Shown here in pieces: positions 26,514 to 36,375 of a stretch of DNA of 64,000 nt. Where the stretch lies: positions 1,364,001-1,428,000 of the forward strand of contig NZ_JBAJII010000001.1 of NCBI RefSeq assembly GCF_036867195.1, written 5' to 3'. The position numbers and the translations under genes are program-made. Numbering within the stretch: the stretch's first letter is position 1; the number at the start of each line of letters is the position of its first letter. Under the pieces are notes generated by a model. The model had not been told where the DNA came from and did not search any database. It was given only the letters and a program-made list of their open reading frames with translations. The DNA is from Arthrobacter sp. Soc17.1.1.1 (GTDB taxonomy: Bacteria; Actinomycetota; Actinomycetes; Actinomycetales; Micrococcaceae).

Positions 26514-27540
26514 GCACGCCACGACCACTGAACCCACCGCCGGGCGCCCCGTTGCCCCGCGCCTGATCGACGGCTACGACGGCGTCCTGAGCGACCTCGA
26601 CGGCGTGGTCTACGCGGGGCCGCACGCGATCGACGGCGCGAGGGATGCCCTCGAGCGCCTCGCGGGCGAGGGCAAGAGCCTCGCCTACGTCACGAACAAC
26701 GCGTCGCGGTCCTCCGAGCAGGTCGCGGCTCACCTGCGCGAGCTCGGCGCCCCGGCCACGGCCGAGCAGGTCTTCGGCTCCGCGCAGGCCGGCGCCGAAC
26801 TGCTGGCCGGCCAGGTGGCACCAGGGTCGACGGTGCTCGTCGTGGGGAGCGAGACCCTTGCCGACGCCGTCCGGGCGCAGGGACTCGCCGTCGTCGCCTC
26901 CGCCGACGACGGGCCGGATGCCGTCATCCAGGGCTTCGCCCCCACGGTCGGCTGGAAGGACCTCGCCGAGGCCGCCTACGCCGTCGCCGCCGGGGCCACC
27001 TGGGTCGCCACGAACACCGACATGTCCATCCCGCAGGAGCGGGGCATCGCCCCCGGGAACGGCACCCTCGTGGCCGCCGTGGCCGCTGCGACGGGTAAGT
27101 CGCCGTCGATCGCGGGCAAGCCCGGGGCCGCGCTGTTCGAGACAGCGGCCCGCCACTCCGGCGTCGACCGCGCCCTCGTGGTCGGCGACCGGCTCGACAC
27201 CGACATCCTCGGCGGCAACCGTGCGGGCATGGCGACGGCCCTCGTCCTCACGGGGGTCGACACCGTCCGTACCGCCCTCGCTGCGCACGTGACCGAGCGA
27301 CCGGTCTACCTCATCGGCTCCCTCACCGACCTCTACGCGGAGTACCCGGCCATCACGGTCGAGGACGGGTCCTACGCGTGCCGCGGGGCGACAGCCCGGG
27401 TGTCGGGTTCCCGGGTGACCGTCACCGGTCGCGAGGACGACCTCGACAGCTGGCGGGCGGCCTGCGCCGCCTGGTGGGCCGCGCACCCGGACACGGCGCC
27501 GGAGTCCCCTCCCGAGGTGGGCTTCGAAACCGCTGGCTAG
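26506..27540 (+). CDS. HAD-superfamily IIA phosphatase (NagD-like)
   Basis: 344 aa. The HAD nucleophile motif DLDGVVYAG is at residues 30-38, motif II is YVTNNASRS, and the C-terminal motif is VVGDRLDTDILGG, typical of the NagD/phosphoglycolate phosphatase branch. After the HAD fold (to about residue 265) there is an extra domain of about 75 residues (ITVEDGSYACRGATARV) not found in E. coli NagD. The substrate is unknown. A glycerol-3-phosphate or phosphoglycolate phosphatase role is possible by family. It starts inside the end of the TPR gene (8-nt overlap). Confidence 0.85.
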   Translation: MTEHATTTEPTAGRPVAPRLIDGYDGVLSDLDGVVYAGPHAIDGARDALERLAGEGKSLAYVTNNASRSSEQVAAHLRELGAPATAEQVFGSAQAGAELLAGQVAPGSTVLVVGSETLADAVRAQGLAVVASADDGPDAVIQGFAPTVGWKDLAEAAYAVAAGATWVATNTDMSIPQERGIAPGNGTLVAAVAAATGKSPSIAGKPGAALFETAARHSGVDRALVVGDRLDTDILGGNRAGMATALVLTGVDTVRTALAAHVTERPVYLIGSLTDLYAEYPAITVEDGSYACRGATARVSGSRVTVTGREDDLDSWRAACAAWWAAHPDTAPESPPEVGFETAG

Positions 27541-27543
27541 GCT
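27538..27543 (+). promoter_or_regulatory. Putative -10 for the small protein-tlyA-nadK-recN run
   Basis: TAGGCT matches TANNNT. It overlaps the stop codon of the phosphatase gene and lies 43 nt before the GTG at 27587, which is preceded by GAGAGG. Confidence 0.35.
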
Positions 27544-27586
27544 GGAGGGACACACGATCGACACGGGAGACGAGAGGACGGCGACG

Positions 27587-27787
27587 GTGCAGGACACCAC
27601 CGAGGCTCCGGCCGGCAGCAGCACGGGGGACACGCAGGTCGACGCGGTCCTGTCGGCGCTCGACCGGCTCGCGGATCTCCCCGTGACCGGGCATGCCGAG
27701 GTCTACCTCGACGTGCTCGAGCGCCTCGACGGCGAGTTGAACCCCGAGGGGAGACTCCGACGGACGGGAGCACATGGCTCGCCTTGA
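27587..27787 (+). CDS. Small conserved actinobacterial protein, function unknown
   Basis: 66-aa protein. The N-terminal 18 residues are low-complexity. An amphipathic helix pair follows, VDAVLSALDRLADLP and HAEVYLDVLERLDGEL. A GTG start with GAGAGG upstream and a 14-nt overlap with tlyA argue that it is translated. M. tuberculosis has a similarly small gene (Rv1693) in the same position, between the phosphatase and tlyA. No function can be assigned. Its constant company with tlyA suggests a link to rRNA modification, which is inference. Confidence 0.7.
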   Translation: MQDTTEAPAGSSTGDTQVDAVLSALDRLADLPVTGHAEVYLDVLERLDGELNPEGRLRRTGAHGSP

Positions 27788-28625
27788 CCAGGAACTCGTG
27801 ACGCGCGGGCTCGCGCGGTCGCGATCCCACGCCGCCCAGCTGATCGCGGCGGGACGCGTGCGGCGTGAGGGCGTCGTCGCGCTGAAACCCTCGGCGCCGA
27901 TCCTCCCGGCGGACACCCTGCTCGTCGAGGAACGGGGCGAGGAGTACGTCAGCCGCGCCGGCACCAAGCTCGACGGCGCGCTGCGCGCCTTCCCGGCAGT
28001 GGACCCGGCCGGCAGGCGCTGCCTCGACGCCGGCGCCTCGACGGGCGGATTCACCGATGTGCTCCTGCGGCGCGGGGCGCGCGAGGTCGCCGCTGTCGAC
28101 GTCGGGCACGGCCAGCTCGTGCAGCAGCTGCGCGACGATCCGCGCGTGCACGTCTTCGAGGGCATGAACGTCCGCCACCTCGACCCCTCGGCGATCGGTG
28201 GCCCGGCGGAGCTCACCGTCGCCGACCTGTCCTTCATCTCCCTCCGCCTGGTCCTGGACGCGCTGGCCGGCGCCACCGTTCCCGGCGGGGAGCTGCTCCT
28301 GATGGTGAAGCCCCAGTTCGAGGTGGGCCGCAGCGGACTCAACCGCCTCGGAGTCGTGACCTCGCCCGAGTCCCGCCGCCGCGCCGTCGCCGGCGTGGTG
28401 CGCAGCGCGCTTGCTGGCGGCCTGCTGGTCGCCGGGATCGCGAAGAGCGGTCTGCCCGGGCAGGACGGCAACGTGGAGTACTTCGTGTGGATAAAGGTGC
28501 CCGCCGACGGTTTGGTGCCTAGGATCGAGGGGGAGCTGGACCGGTTGACCGACCAGGCACTGAACGCGCTCTTCCCACCGCCCGGCACGGCCCGCCCCAT
28601 AGATCAGACGGAGCTCGATGAGTAG
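27774..28625 (+). CDS. tlyA: 16S/23S rRNA (cytidine-2'-O)-methyltransferase TlyA
   Basis: 283-aa enzyme that 2'-O-methylates cytidines in 16S and 23S rRNA. Loss of the M. tuberculosis homologue gives capreomycin resistance. An N-terminal S4 domain (about residues 1-65, starting MARLDQELVTRGLARSRSHA) precedes an FtsJ-like fold with the SAM motif CLDAGASTGGFTDVLL near 83-98, then LTVADLSFISL and LLMVKPQFEVGR. The start overlaps the small protein gene by 14 nt and the stop overlaps nadK by 8 nt. Confidence 0.94.
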   Translation: MARLDQELVTRGLARSRSHAAQLIAAGRVRREGVVALKPSAPILPADTLLVEERGEEYVSRAGTKLDGALRAFPAVDPAGRRCLDAGASTGGFTDVLLRRGAREVAAVDVGHGQLVQQLRDDPRVHVFEGMNVRHLDPSAIGGPAELTVADLSFISLRLVLDALAGATVPGGELLLMVKPQFEVGRSGLNRLGVVTSPESRRRAVAGVVRSALAGGLLVAGIAKSGLPGQDGNVEYFVWIKVPADGLVPRIEGELDRLTDQALNALFPPPGTARPIDQTELDE

Positions 28626-29544
28626 ACGAATCCTGGTTCTTGCGCACACCGGCCGCAGGAACGCGATGATCGCCGCGCAGGAAGCGTGCACACGCCTCCA
28701 CGACCTCGGGCTGCAGCCCGTCATGCGGCCCGAGGAGCTCGCCGACCTGCAGGGGGAGTACGGGGCCCTCGTGGCCCCGGCCGAGGCGCTCGGCGACGGC
28801 GTGGACTTCGGCGACGTCGAACTCGTCATGGTCCTCGGCGGCGACGGCACCATCCTGCGGGCCGCCGAACTGGTGCGGGAGGCGGACATACCCCTCCTGG
28901 GCGTCAACCTGGGGCACGTGGGCTTCCTGGCGGAGAGCGAGCGTGCCGATCTCGAGGAGACGGTGCGGTGGGTCGCGGACCGCAGCTACACCGTGGAGGA
29001 GAGGACCACCATCGAGGTGGTCGTGTGGCACGGCGACACGATGCTCGGGCAGAGCTGGGCGCTCAACGAGGTGGCCGTCGAGAAGGCGGACCGTGAGCGC
29101 ATGATCGAGGTGGTCATGGAGGTGGACGGCCGTCCCGTGAGTTCCTTCGGCTGCGACGGCGTGGTCCTCGCCACGCCCACCGGCTCCACCGCGTACGCCT
29201 TCTCCGCAGGTGGACCGATCGTCTGGCCGGAGGTCGAGGCGCTCCTCATGGTGCCCATCAGTGCCCACGCACTCTTCGCGAAGCCGCTCGTGGTCGCGCC
29301 CACGTCGGTCCTCGCGGTCGAACTCCTGACCCGCACCGATGCCGCCGGCGTGATGTGGTGCGACGGACGCCGCAGCATCCACCTGCCGCCCGGCGCCCGT
29401 GTGGAGGTACAGCGGTCGGAGCGCCCCGTCCGGCTGGCCCGCACACGGCAGACACCGTTCTCGGAACGGCTCGTCCGCAAGTTCGAACTACCCATCCAGG
29501 GCTGGCGCGGCCCCCTGAAGCACCAGGACGGACCCCAGCGATGA
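28618..29544 (+). CDS. nadK: NAD kinase
   Basis: 308-aa enzyme that phosphorylates NAD to NADP. It shows the diagnostic GGDGT at residues 74-78, the NE motif in ALNEVAVEK near 148, and the glycine-rich segment CDGVVLATPTGSTAYAFSAG. It overlaps tlyA by 8 nt and recN by 4 nt (ATGA). This is the same tlyA-nadK-recN order as in other actinobacteria. Confidence 0.96.
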   Translation: MSRRILVLAHTGRRNAMIAAQEACTRLHDLGLQPVMRPEELADLQGEYGALVAPAEALGDGVDFGDVELVMVLGGDGTILRAAELVREADIPLLGVNLGHVGFLAESERADLEETVRWVADRSYTVEERTTIEVVVWHGDTMLGQSWALNEVAVEKADRERMIEVVMEVDGRPVSSFGCDGVVLATPTGSTAYAFSAGGPIVWPEVEALLMVPISAHALFAKPLVVAPTSVLAVELLTRTDAAGVMWCDGRRSIHLPPGARVEVQRSERPVRLARTRQTPFSERLVRKFELPIQGWRGPLKHQDGPQR

Positions 29545-31268
29545 TCGAGGAGATGCGGATCCGCGACCTCGGCGTCATCACCGACGCCACCCTCAGCCTC
29601 GGGCCGGGCCTGACCGTCGTGACCGGTGAGACCGGCGCGGGCAAGACCATGGTCATCACCGCGCTCGGCCTGCTGCGGGGGGCGCGGTCGGACGCCGGTG
29701 CCGTCCGCCTGAACGCGAAATCCGCCTCCGCCGAGGCCGTGCTGCGGCTCGAGCCGGGCAGCCCGGCCGCCCTGCGGGCCGCCGAGGCGGGAGCCGAGTT
29801 GGAGGAGCACGACGGCGTCGTCGACCTGATCCTCGCCCGCACCGTGACGAGCGAGGGCCGCAGCCGCGCGTACGTCGGCGGCCGCGCGGCCCCCGTGGGC
29901 GTCCTCGCCGAGCTGGGGGACGAGCTCGTCGTCGTCCACGGGCAGTCCGACCAGCTGCGGCTCAAGGGCGCTCCCGCGCAGCGGCAGGCCCTGGACAAGT
30001 TCGGCGGAAAGCCCCTCGAGGAGGCCCTCCATGGCTACGAGGACGCGTTCCGACGGTGGCGCGACGCCGTCGCCGAGCGCGACCGGCTGAGGAGCGAGGC
30101 CCGTGAGCGGCTCCGTGAGGCCGAGGGCCTGGAAGCGGCCCTGACCGAGATCGGCGACCTCGACCCGCAGCCCGGGGAGGACGCGGCCCTGAAGGCGGAA
30201 TCGATGCGCCTCGGGAATCTGGAGGAGTTGCGCACCGCCGCCCTCGTGGCCCATCAGGCGCTCGTGTCCGAGGACATCGGAGCGAGTGCCGACGCCGTGT
30301 CGCTGGTCGACGAGGCGAAGCGCCAGCTCGAGGCGGTCGCCGAGCACGACGCCGACCTCGGGAAGCTCGCCGAGCGGCTCGCGGAGGTCGGGTACCTCCT
30401 GGCGGACATCTCCGCGGAACTGGCCGGCTACGGGACGGCGCTGGACTCCGAGGGCGCGGGGCGGCTCGAGGAGGTCGAGTCGCGCCGCGCCGCGCTGTCC
30501 GTGCTGACCCGGAAGTACGCCCCGACCATCGACGAGGTCCTCGTCTGGCAGGAGGACGCCGTCAAGCGCCTGCTCGAGCTGAGCGGCGACTCGTCGCGGG
30601 TGGAGGAGCTCGACGACGTCATCACGGCCCTCGACGGCGAGGTGCACGGCCTCGCGGCGGCCCTGTCGGCGCTGAGGAGGGCGGCGTCGGAGAACCTCGC
30701 CGAGAAGGTCAGCGACGAGCTCACGGCCCTGGCCATGCCCGACGCGCAGCTCCTCATCGAGGTGACGCCGTCCGAGTCGCTGACCGTCCACGGGGCCGAC
30801 GAGATCGCGTTCAACCTGCAGCCGCACCCAGGGTCCGCGCCGCGTGCCCTGGGCAAGGGGGCATCGGGCGGAGAGCTCTCCCGCGTGATGCTGGCCATCG
30901 AGGTGGTCCTCGCGGCCGTCGACCCCGTGCCCACCTTCGTGTTCGACGAGGTGGACGCCGGGGTGGGAGGAAAGGCCGCCGTCGAGATCGGACGCCGGCT
31001 CGCGATGCTGGCCGAACACGTCCAGGTCATCGTCGTGACCCACCTGCCCCAGGTGGCCGCCTTCGCCGCGCGTCACATCCGCGTCACGAAGAACGTCTCC
31101 CGCGACGGCGACGGGGGAGGCGTCACGGCGAGCGACGTCGAGGTCCTGCCCGACGACGAGCGGGTGCGCGAGCTCGCCCGCATGCTCGCCGGCCAGGAGG
31201 ACTCGGCCTCCGCCCGCGCCCACGCCGAGGAACTCCTCGCCGATGCCGCCCGCACAACTGCTCGGTGA
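29541..31268 (+). CDS. recN: DNA repair protein RecN
   Basis: 575-aa SMC-like ATPase for double-strand break repair. Walker A is GETGAGKT at residues 29-36. Long charged coiled-coil arms (about 160-380) flank the middle. The ABC signature is [16 protein letters not shown] and Walker B is [13 protein letters not shown]. The ATG at 29541 overlaps the nadK stop (ATGA), which fixes the start although the frame is open further upstream. The stop overlaps a GTG in the pyrG frame. Relatives carry steA and steB between recN and pyrG. Here nothing is left between them. Confidence 0.95.
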   Translation: MIEEMRIRDLGVITDATLSLGPGLTVVTGETGAGKTMVITALGLLRGARSDAGAVRLNAKSASAEAVLRLEPGSPAALRAAEAGAELEEHDGVVDLILARTVTSEGRSRAYVGGRAAPVGVLAELGDELVVVHGQSDQLRLKGAPAQRQALDKFGGKPLEEALHGYEDAFRRWRDAVAERDRLRSEARERLREAEGLEAALTEIGDLDPQPGEDAALKAESMRLGNLEELRTAALVAHQALVSEDIGASADAVSLVDEAKRQLEAVAEHDADLGKLAERLAEVGYLLADISAELAGYGTALDSEGAGRLEEVESRRAALSVLTRKYAPTIDEVLVWQEDAVKRLLELSGDSSRVEELDDVITALDGEVHGLAAALSALRRAASENLAEKVSDELTALAMPDAQLLIEVTPSESLTVHGADEIAFNLQPHPGSAPRALGKGASGGELSRVMLAIEVVLAAVDPVPTFVFDEVDAGVGGKAAVEIGRRLAMLAEHVQVIVVTHLPQVAAFAARHIRVTKNVSRDGDGGGVTASDVEVLPDDERVRELARMLAGQEDSASARAHAEELLADAARTTAR

Positions 31269-31285
31269 TAGGCTTGAACTCCGTG
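31269..31285 (+). promoter_or_regulatory. Putative leaderless promoter -10 for pyrG
   Basis: TAGGCT (31269-31274) matches TANNNT and is 8 nt before the GTG at 31283, with no ribosome site between. This supports the internal GTG over the one at 31265. Confidence 0.5.
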
Positions 31286-32965
31286 GCGCAGCAAATAAAC
31301 TCCCGGTTCCTGAAATCCGCAACGACCAAGCACATCTTCGTGACTGGCGGCGTGGCCTCCTCTCTCGGCAAGGGACTGACGGCATCCAGCCTGGGTCACC
31401 TCCTGAGGGCGCGCGGCCTCTCCGTGACCATGCAGAAGCTCGATCCCTACCTCAACGTGGATCCCGGCACGATGAACCCGTTCCAGCACGGCGAGGTCTT
31501 CGTGACCGACGACGGCGCCGAGACGGACCTCGACATCGGCCACTACGAGCGGTTCCTCGACGAGAACCTCGACGGGTCGGCGAACGTCACGACCGGTCAG
31601 GTGTACTCGACGGTCATCGCCAAGGAGCGCCGCGGTGAGTACCTCGGTGACACCGTGCAGGTCATCCCGCACATCACGGACGAGATCAAGCGCCGCATGC
31701 GCCTGCCGGCCGAGGCGACGCCCGGCAAGAAGGCGCCCGACGTCATCATCACCGAGATCGGCGGCACCGTCGGCGACATCGAGTCGCAACCGTTCCTCGA
31801 GTCCGCCCGGCAGGTCCGCCAGGACGTCGGCCGGAACAACGTCTTCTTCCTCCACGTCTCCCTCGTGCCGTACATCGGTCCGTCGCAGGAACTGAAGACC
31901 AAGCCCACCCAGCACTCGGTCGCCATGCTGCGCTCCATCGGCATCCAGCCCGACGCCATCGTGATCCGCTCCGACCGCGAGGTGCCGGCGGCGATGCGCG
32001 AGAAGATCGGCCGCATGTGCGACGTGGACCTCGACGCCGTGGTCAACGCGGCCGACGCCCCGAGCATCTACGACATCCCGAAGACCCTCCACGCCCAGGG
32101 CCTCGACGCGTACATCGTCCAGGCGCTCGACCTGAAGTTCAAGGACGTCAACTGGACCAAGTGGAACAAGCTGCTCGAGGCCGTCCACAACCCGAAGCAC
32201 CAGGTCGAGGTGGCCCTCGTGGGCAAGTACATCGACCTCCCCGACGCCTACCTCTCCGTGACCGAGGCGCTCCGCGCGGGCGGCTTCGCGAACAAGGCCA
32301 AGGTCACCATCAAGTGGGTGCCGTCCGACGAGTGCCAGACACCGGAGGGCGCGAAGAAGGCCCTGGCCGGTGTTGACGCGATCTGCATCCCCGGCGGCTT
32401 CGGCATCCGGGGCCTCGAGGGCAAGCTCGGCGCGCTGACCTACGCCCGCGAGAACGGCGTCCCCACCCTCGGCCTGTGCCTCGGGCTGCAGTGCATGGTC
32501 ATCGAGTACGCCCGGAACGTCGTGGGCCTCGAGGGCGCATCCTCGAGCGAGTTCGAGCCGGACACGCAGTACCCCGTCATCGCGACCATGGCGGAGCAGC
32601 TCCACATCGTCGCCGGCGAGGGCGACATGGGCGGCACCATGCGCCTGGGCCGCTGGGAGGCGAAGCTCCAGGAGGGCTCCGTCATCGCGGGGACCTACGG
32701 GAAGACCACCGTGTTCGAACGGCACCGCCACCGCTACGAGGTGAACAACGAGTTCCGCGACCAGATCGCCGAGGCCGGCCTCGTGTTCTCCGGGACGACG
32801 ACGGACGGACAGCTCGTCGAGTTCGCCGAACTGCCGAAGGACGTGCACCCGTACTACGTCTCCACGCAGGCCCACCCCGAACTGAGCTCACGCCCCACGC
32901 GCCCGCACCCGCTGTTCGCGGGCCTCGTCAAGGCGGCGCTCGAGCGCCGCGGCGCGAAGGTCTGA
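31283..32965 (+). CDS. pyrG: CTP synthase
   Basis: 560-aa enzyme that aminates UTP to CTP with glutamine. The N-terminal synthetase domain starts [16 protein letters not shown]. The C-terminal class I glutaminase has its nucleophile in LCLGLQC near residue 399 and the His/Glu pair in QAHPELSS near 530-532. The GTG at 31283 was chosen for its leaderless -10. A GTG at 31265, overlapping the recN stop, would add six residues. Confidence 0.95.
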   Translation: MAQQINSRFLKSATTKHIFVTGGVASSLGKGLTASSLGHLLRARGLSVTMQKLDPYLNVDPGTMNPFQHGEVFVTDDGAETDLDIGHYERFLDENLDGSANVTTGQVYSTVIAKERRGEYLGDTVQVIPHITDEIKRRMRLPAEATPGKKAPDVIITEIGGTVGDIESQPFLESARQVRQDVGRNNVFFLHVSLVPYIGPSQELKTKPTQHSVAMLRSIGIQPDAIVIRSDREVPAAMREKIGRMCDVDLDAVVNAADAPSIYDIPKTLHAQGLDAYIVQALDLKFKDVNWTKWNKLLEAVHNPKHQVEVALVGKYIDLPDAYLSVTEALRAGGFANKAKVTIKWVPSDECQTPEGAKKALAGVDAICIPGGFGIRGLEGKLGALTYARENGVPTLGLCLGLQCMVIEYARNVVGLEGASSSEFEPDTQYPVIATMAEQLHIVAGEGDMGGTMRLGRWEAKLQEGSVIAGTYGKTTVFERHRHRYEVNNEFRDQIAEAGLVFSGTTTDGQLVEFAELPKDVHPYYVSTQAHPELSSRPTRPHPLFAGLVKAALERRGAKV

Positions 32966-32967
32966 GC

Positions 32968-33654
32968 ATGGGCCTGCCCGGGCCGGGAGGCGCCGCGTTC
33001 AGCGACGAGCAGAGCCCGCGCCGGCTCCTCGGGGCCACCACGGTCTACGAGGGGCGGGTATGGGACGTCGTCAGTGAGCAGTTCAGCCTGACCGACGCCG
33101 GTGAGGCGATCACGCGCGACTTCATCCGGCATCCCGGGGCGGTCGCCGTGCTGGTGCTCGACGACGACGGGCAGGTCCTCCTGCTGCGCCAGTACCGCCA
33201 CCCGGTGCGGATGGCGCTCTGGGAGATCCCCGCCGGGCTCCTCGACGAGGACGGCGAGGAGTTCGTGGACGCCGCCGCGCGCGAACTCGCCGAGGAGGCG
33301 GACCTCACCGCGCGCGAGTGGCATGTGCTCGTCGACCTGTTCCTGTCCCCGGGTTCGTCCTCCGAAGCCCTCCGCGTGTACCTGGCGCGGGGGATCGGGG
33401 ACGTCCCCGAGGCAGACCGGCACACGCGCACCCACGAGGAGGCCGAGATCGAACTGCGGTGGGTGGACCTGGACTCCGCCGTCGACGCGGTGCTCGAGGG
33501 ACGCATCCACAGCCCGTCCGCGGTCGCCGCGATCCTCGCGGCCCGCGTGGCGCGTGAGAACGGGTTCGCCGACCTGCGGCCCGCCACGACGCCCTGGCCC
33601 GAGCACCCGAGCCAGCACGCGACGTGGCCCCACGGTGCCGTGCTCGAGGGCTGA
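32968..33654 (+). CDS. NUDIX hydrolase, ADP-ribose pyrophosphatase type
   Basis: 228 aa. The Nudix box is [20 protein letters not shown], with glutamates continuing into EEADL. The spacing has one extra residue, as in the M. tuberculosis Rv1700 ADP-ribose pyrophosphatase, which sits at the same position. The preceding motif [16 protein letters not shown] and the later [18 protein letters not shown] fit ADPRase rather than MutT. It probably clears ADP-ribose. It starts 2 nt after the pyrG stop, which indicates an operon. Confidence 0.88.
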   Translation: MGLPGPGGAAFSDEQSPRRLLGATTVYEGRVWDVVSEQFSLTDAGEAITRDFIRHPGAVAVLVLDDDGQVLLLRQYRHPVRMALWEIPAGLLDEDGEEFVDAAARELAEEADLTAREWHVLVDLFLSPGSSSEALRVYLARGIGDVPEADRHTRTHEEAEIELRWVDLDSAVDAVLEGRIHSPSAVAAILAARVARENGFADLRPATTPWPEHPSQHATWPHGAVLEG

Positions 33655-33659
33655 CGTCC

Positions 33660-34616
33660 GTGCCGGAGCCGGCGCCCGCCGACGGGCCGCTGACGTCCCT
33701 CATCAGGGACTACCTGCAGCACATGTCCGTGGAGCGTGGCCTGTCCGTGAACACCCTCTCGGCCTACCGGCGTGACCTCCGGCGCTACGAGGCGTTCCTC
33801 GACGCACGCGGGATCCGCGCGGTCCCCGCGATCACCCGCCACGACGTCTCCGCCTTCGCGCAGGCCGTCGCCTCCGGGGAGGACGGACTCTCGCCGCTGA
33901 GCCCCCGCTCGGCGGCCCGTACGGTCGTCGCCGTCCGGGGCCTGCACCGGTTCTGGGCGCTCGAGGGGATCACCGAGGGCGATCCGGCCCGGGACGTCCA
34001 TCCGCCGATGACCGGGCAGCGGCTCCCGAAGGCGATCCCGGTCGCGGACGTGGTGCGCATCCTCGACGCCGTCGACACCTCCACGGCGTCCGGGCAGCGC
34101 GACCGGGCGCTGCTCGAGTTCCTGTACTCCACCGGCGCGCGCATCAGCGAGGCCGTGGGCCTCGACGTCGACGACGTCTCCGTGAGCGGGGCGCTCGACG
34201 GGCCGGCGGTCGTGCGGCTGACCGGGAAGGGCTCGAAGGAGCGCCTGGTCCCGGTGGGCTCGTACGCCGCGCGGGCCGTCGACGCCTACCTCGTCCAGGG
34301 CCGCCCGGGTCTGGCGGCGAAGGGCAAGGGCAGCCCGGCCCTCTTCCTCAATGCGCGTGGCGGTCGCCTCAGCCGCCAGAGCGCCTGGACCATCCTGAAG
34401 ACCGCCACCGAGCGGGCCGAGGTGAAACGGGACGTCTCTCCGCACACGCTGCGGCACTCCTTCGCCACCCACCTGCTCGAGGGCGGGGCGGACGTCCGTG
34501 TGGTGCAGGAACTCCTGGGGCACGCGTCGGTGACGACCACCCAGGTGTACACGCTCGTCACCGCAGACACCCTGCGCGAGGTCTATGCAGCGGCACACCC
34601 CCGGGCCCGTGCCTGA
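33660..34616 (+). CDS. xerD: Tyrosine recombinase XerD
   Basis: 318-aa site-specific recombinase for resolving chromosome dimers at dif. The N-terminal SAM-like core-binding domain contains [20 protein letters not shown]. Catalytic residues are R in [10 protein letters not shown] in [12 protein letters not shown], HxxR in [13 protein letters not shown] in [11 protein letters not shown] and Y in TQVYTLV. The GTG at 33660, 5 nt after the NUDIX stop, was preferred to an ATG at 33624 inside the NUDIX gene. Its place after pyrG-NUDIX is conserved in actinobacteria, so this is the housekeeping copy, not an integrase of a mobile element. Confidence 0.92.
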   Translation: MPEPAPADGPLTSLIRDYLQHMSVERGLSVNTLSAYRRDLRRYEAFLDARGIRAVPAITRHDVSAFAQAVASGEDGLSPLSPRSAARTVVAVRGLHRFWALEGITEGDPARDVHPPMTGQRLPKAIPVADVVRILDAVDTSTASGQRDRALLEFLYSTGARISEAVGLDVDDVSVSGALDGPAVVRLTGKGSKERLVPVGSYAARAVDAYLVQGRPGLAAKGKGSPALFLNARGGRLSRQSAWTILKTATERAEVKRDVSPHTLRHSFATHLLEGGADVRVVQELLGHASVTTTQVYTLVTADTLREVYAAAHPRARA

Positions 34617-35211
34617 GCCGGCGGAGCAGGCGTCGGGAGAGCCGGCGGAAAAGCCGGCGGAACAGCCGGCCGGGGTCCCGTCCGGACAGGAGCGGCCCGG
34701 CGAGTGGCTGACCGTCGATGGCGTGGCCTACCGCTGCGTGGTGCTGTGCCTGCTGTTCAGGACCGCCGCCCGTGCGGACGGCACGTCCCGGGAGGTGCTG
34801 CTCGGCCTGAAGCGCACCGGCTTCGGGACCGGCCGCGTGGTGGCGCTCGGCGGCAAGATCGACGGGCGGGAGTCCGCCCGGGAGGCCGCGGTGCGGGAGG
34901 TCCGCGAGGAGAGCGGGATAGACCTCCGGCCCGAGGACGTGCTCTGTGCCGGCCGGATCACGTGGTCCTTCCCGGCCCGGCCGGCGTGGAACATGGCGGC
35001 GTTCCTGTTCACGGCCGGGGCCGGTGCCGCGACGCCGGTGCCCAGCGAGGAGATCGAGCCCCGCTGGTACCCCGTCGACGCGATCCCCTGGGACGGCATG
35101 TGGCAGGACGCCCCGCACTGGGTGCCGCACCTGCTCGAGGGTCGCACCGTCGACGCCGCCATCGTCATGGACACGGACAACGAGGGCGTGGCCCGCGCCG
35201 TCGTGCGCTGA
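34585..35211 (+). CDS. NUDIX hydrolase, MutT/MTH1-like
   Basis: 208 aa with a textbook Nudix box, [18 protein letters not shown] followed by REESGI. The upstream [20 protein letters not shown] resembles MTH1-type 8-oxo-dGTP diphosphatases, so a nucleotide-pool cleaning role is likely. The first 40 residues are a low-complexity Glu/Pro/Ala segment with repeated PAE units. An ATG at 34585 overlaps xerD by 32 nt. A GTG at 34609 would overlap by 8 nt and drop eight residues. It is convergent with prpC, with 24 nt between them. Confidence 0.85.
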   Translation: MQRHTPGPVPEPAEQASGEPAEKPAEQPAGVPSGQERPGEWLTVDGVAYRCVVLCLLFRTAARADGTSREVLLGLKRTGFGTGRVVALGGKIDGRESAREAAVREVREESGIDLRPEDVLCAGRITWSFPARPAWNMAAFLFTAGAGAATPVPSEEIEPRWYPVDAIPWDGMWQDAPHWVPHLLEGRTVDAAIVMDTDNEGVARAVVR

Positions 35212-35235
35212 CCCGCCCCGCGCGGCGAGGGGAGG

Positions 35236-36375
35236 TCAGCCCACGTGCCGCTCGTCCGGGCCGTCGTACAGGCTGAGGGGGCGGATGAGCGAGTTCGACG
35301 CCGCCTGCTCCATGATGTGCGCCGTCCAGCCCGTGATGCGCGCTGCGATGAAGAGCGGCGTGAACATCTCGGTGTCGAAGCCCATGAGGTGGTAGGTGGG
35401 GCCTGCGGGGTAGTCGAGGTTGGGCTTGATGCCCTTGGCCTCGTCCATCGCCGTCTCGAGGCCGGTATACAGGCCGAGGATCTCCCCCCGCCCGTAGTAC
35501 TCGATCATCGCGTCGAGCGCGGACTTCATGGTGGGGACGCGCGAGTCGCCGTTCTTGTACACGCGGTGTCCGAAGCCCATGACCTTCTTCTTCGCGGCGA
35601 GGGCGTCCTCCATCCAGGCCTTCGCCCGGGCGGCGGCCTCCTCGCGGGTCTCGTCCTCCCGGATGCCGATCTCCTCGAACGTGTGCATGACGGCCTCGTT
35701 CGCGCCGCCGTGGAGCGCTCCCTTGAGCGCGCCGATCGCCCCGGTCACCGCGGAGTGCAGATCGGAGAGGGTCGACGTGATCACGCGCGCCGTGAAGGTC
35801 GAGGCGTTGAAGGAGTGCTCCGCGTACAGGACCATCGACACGTCGAACGCGTGGACCACCTCCGCGGGCGCCTCCTCCCCGAAGGTCATCCACAGGAAGT
35901 TGGCGGAGTAGCCGAGGTCCTCGCGGGGCTCGACGCGCGCCTGCCCGCGGCGGCGCCGCTGGTCGTAGGCGACGACGGCGGGGAAGGCCGCGAAGAGGGC
36001 CGCCGCCTTCTCCCGGTTCGCCTCGGGCGCGTTGTCGCCGGCCAGCGGGTGGCAGGCTCCCAGCACCGACACCGCGGTGCGCGCCACGTCCATGGGGTGC
36101 GCGGTCAGCGGCAGGAGGTCGATGGCCGCGACGACCGTGTCCGGGAGGGACCGGTGTGCCCGCTCGAAGGCGTCGAAGCGCGCGCGCTGGTCGGCGTCGG
36201 GCAGCTCGCCGTTCCACAGGAGGTAGGCGATCTCCTCGACGTCGCGGTGGCCGGCCAGTTCCTGCACCGGGTACCCCCGGTAGAGCAGGGAATTGGTGTC
36301 CGGATTGACCTTCGAGATGGCGGTGGTGTCCACCACGACCCCTGCGAGCCCCTTGTGGATCTCCGGTTCTGTCAC
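35236..36375 (-). CDS. prpC: 2-methylcitrate synthase
   Basis: 379-aa citrate-synthase-fold enzyme that condenses propionyl-CoA with oxaloacetate. Catalytic histidines are in ALHGGANE and GFGHRVYKNGDSR. The length (about 380) and its place after prpB favour methylcitrate synthase over the longer housekeeping GltA. The GTG start overlaps the prpB stop by 4 nt, so translation is coupled. Last gene of the gntR-prpD-prpB-prpC transcript. Confidence 0.93.
   Translation of the reverse strand: MTEPEIHKGLAGVVVDTTAISKVNPDTNSLLYRGYPVQELAGHRDVEEIAYLLWNGELPDADQRARFDAFERAHRSLPDTVVAAIDLLPLTAHPMDVARTAVSVLGACHPLAGDNAPEANREKAAALFAAFPAVVAYDQRRRRGQARVEPREDLGYSANFLWMTFGEEAPAEVVHAFDVSMVLYAEHSFNASTFTARVITSTLSDLHSAVTGAIGALKGALHGGANEAVMHTFEEIGIREDETREEAAARAKAWMEDALAAKKKVMGFGHRVYKNGDSRVPTMKSALDAMIEYYGRGEILGLYTGLETAMDEAKGIKPNLDYPAGPTYHLMGFDTEMFTPLFIAARITGWTAHIMEQAASNSLIRPLSLYDGPDERHVG

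Noticed and set aside
33660..34616. XerD as integrase of a mobile element bringing the 34.6-45.8 kb block
   Set aside because: Gene order pyrG-NUDIX-xerD and sequence type mark it as the housekeeping dif recombinase. No att repeats, tRNA target or phage genes flank the block.
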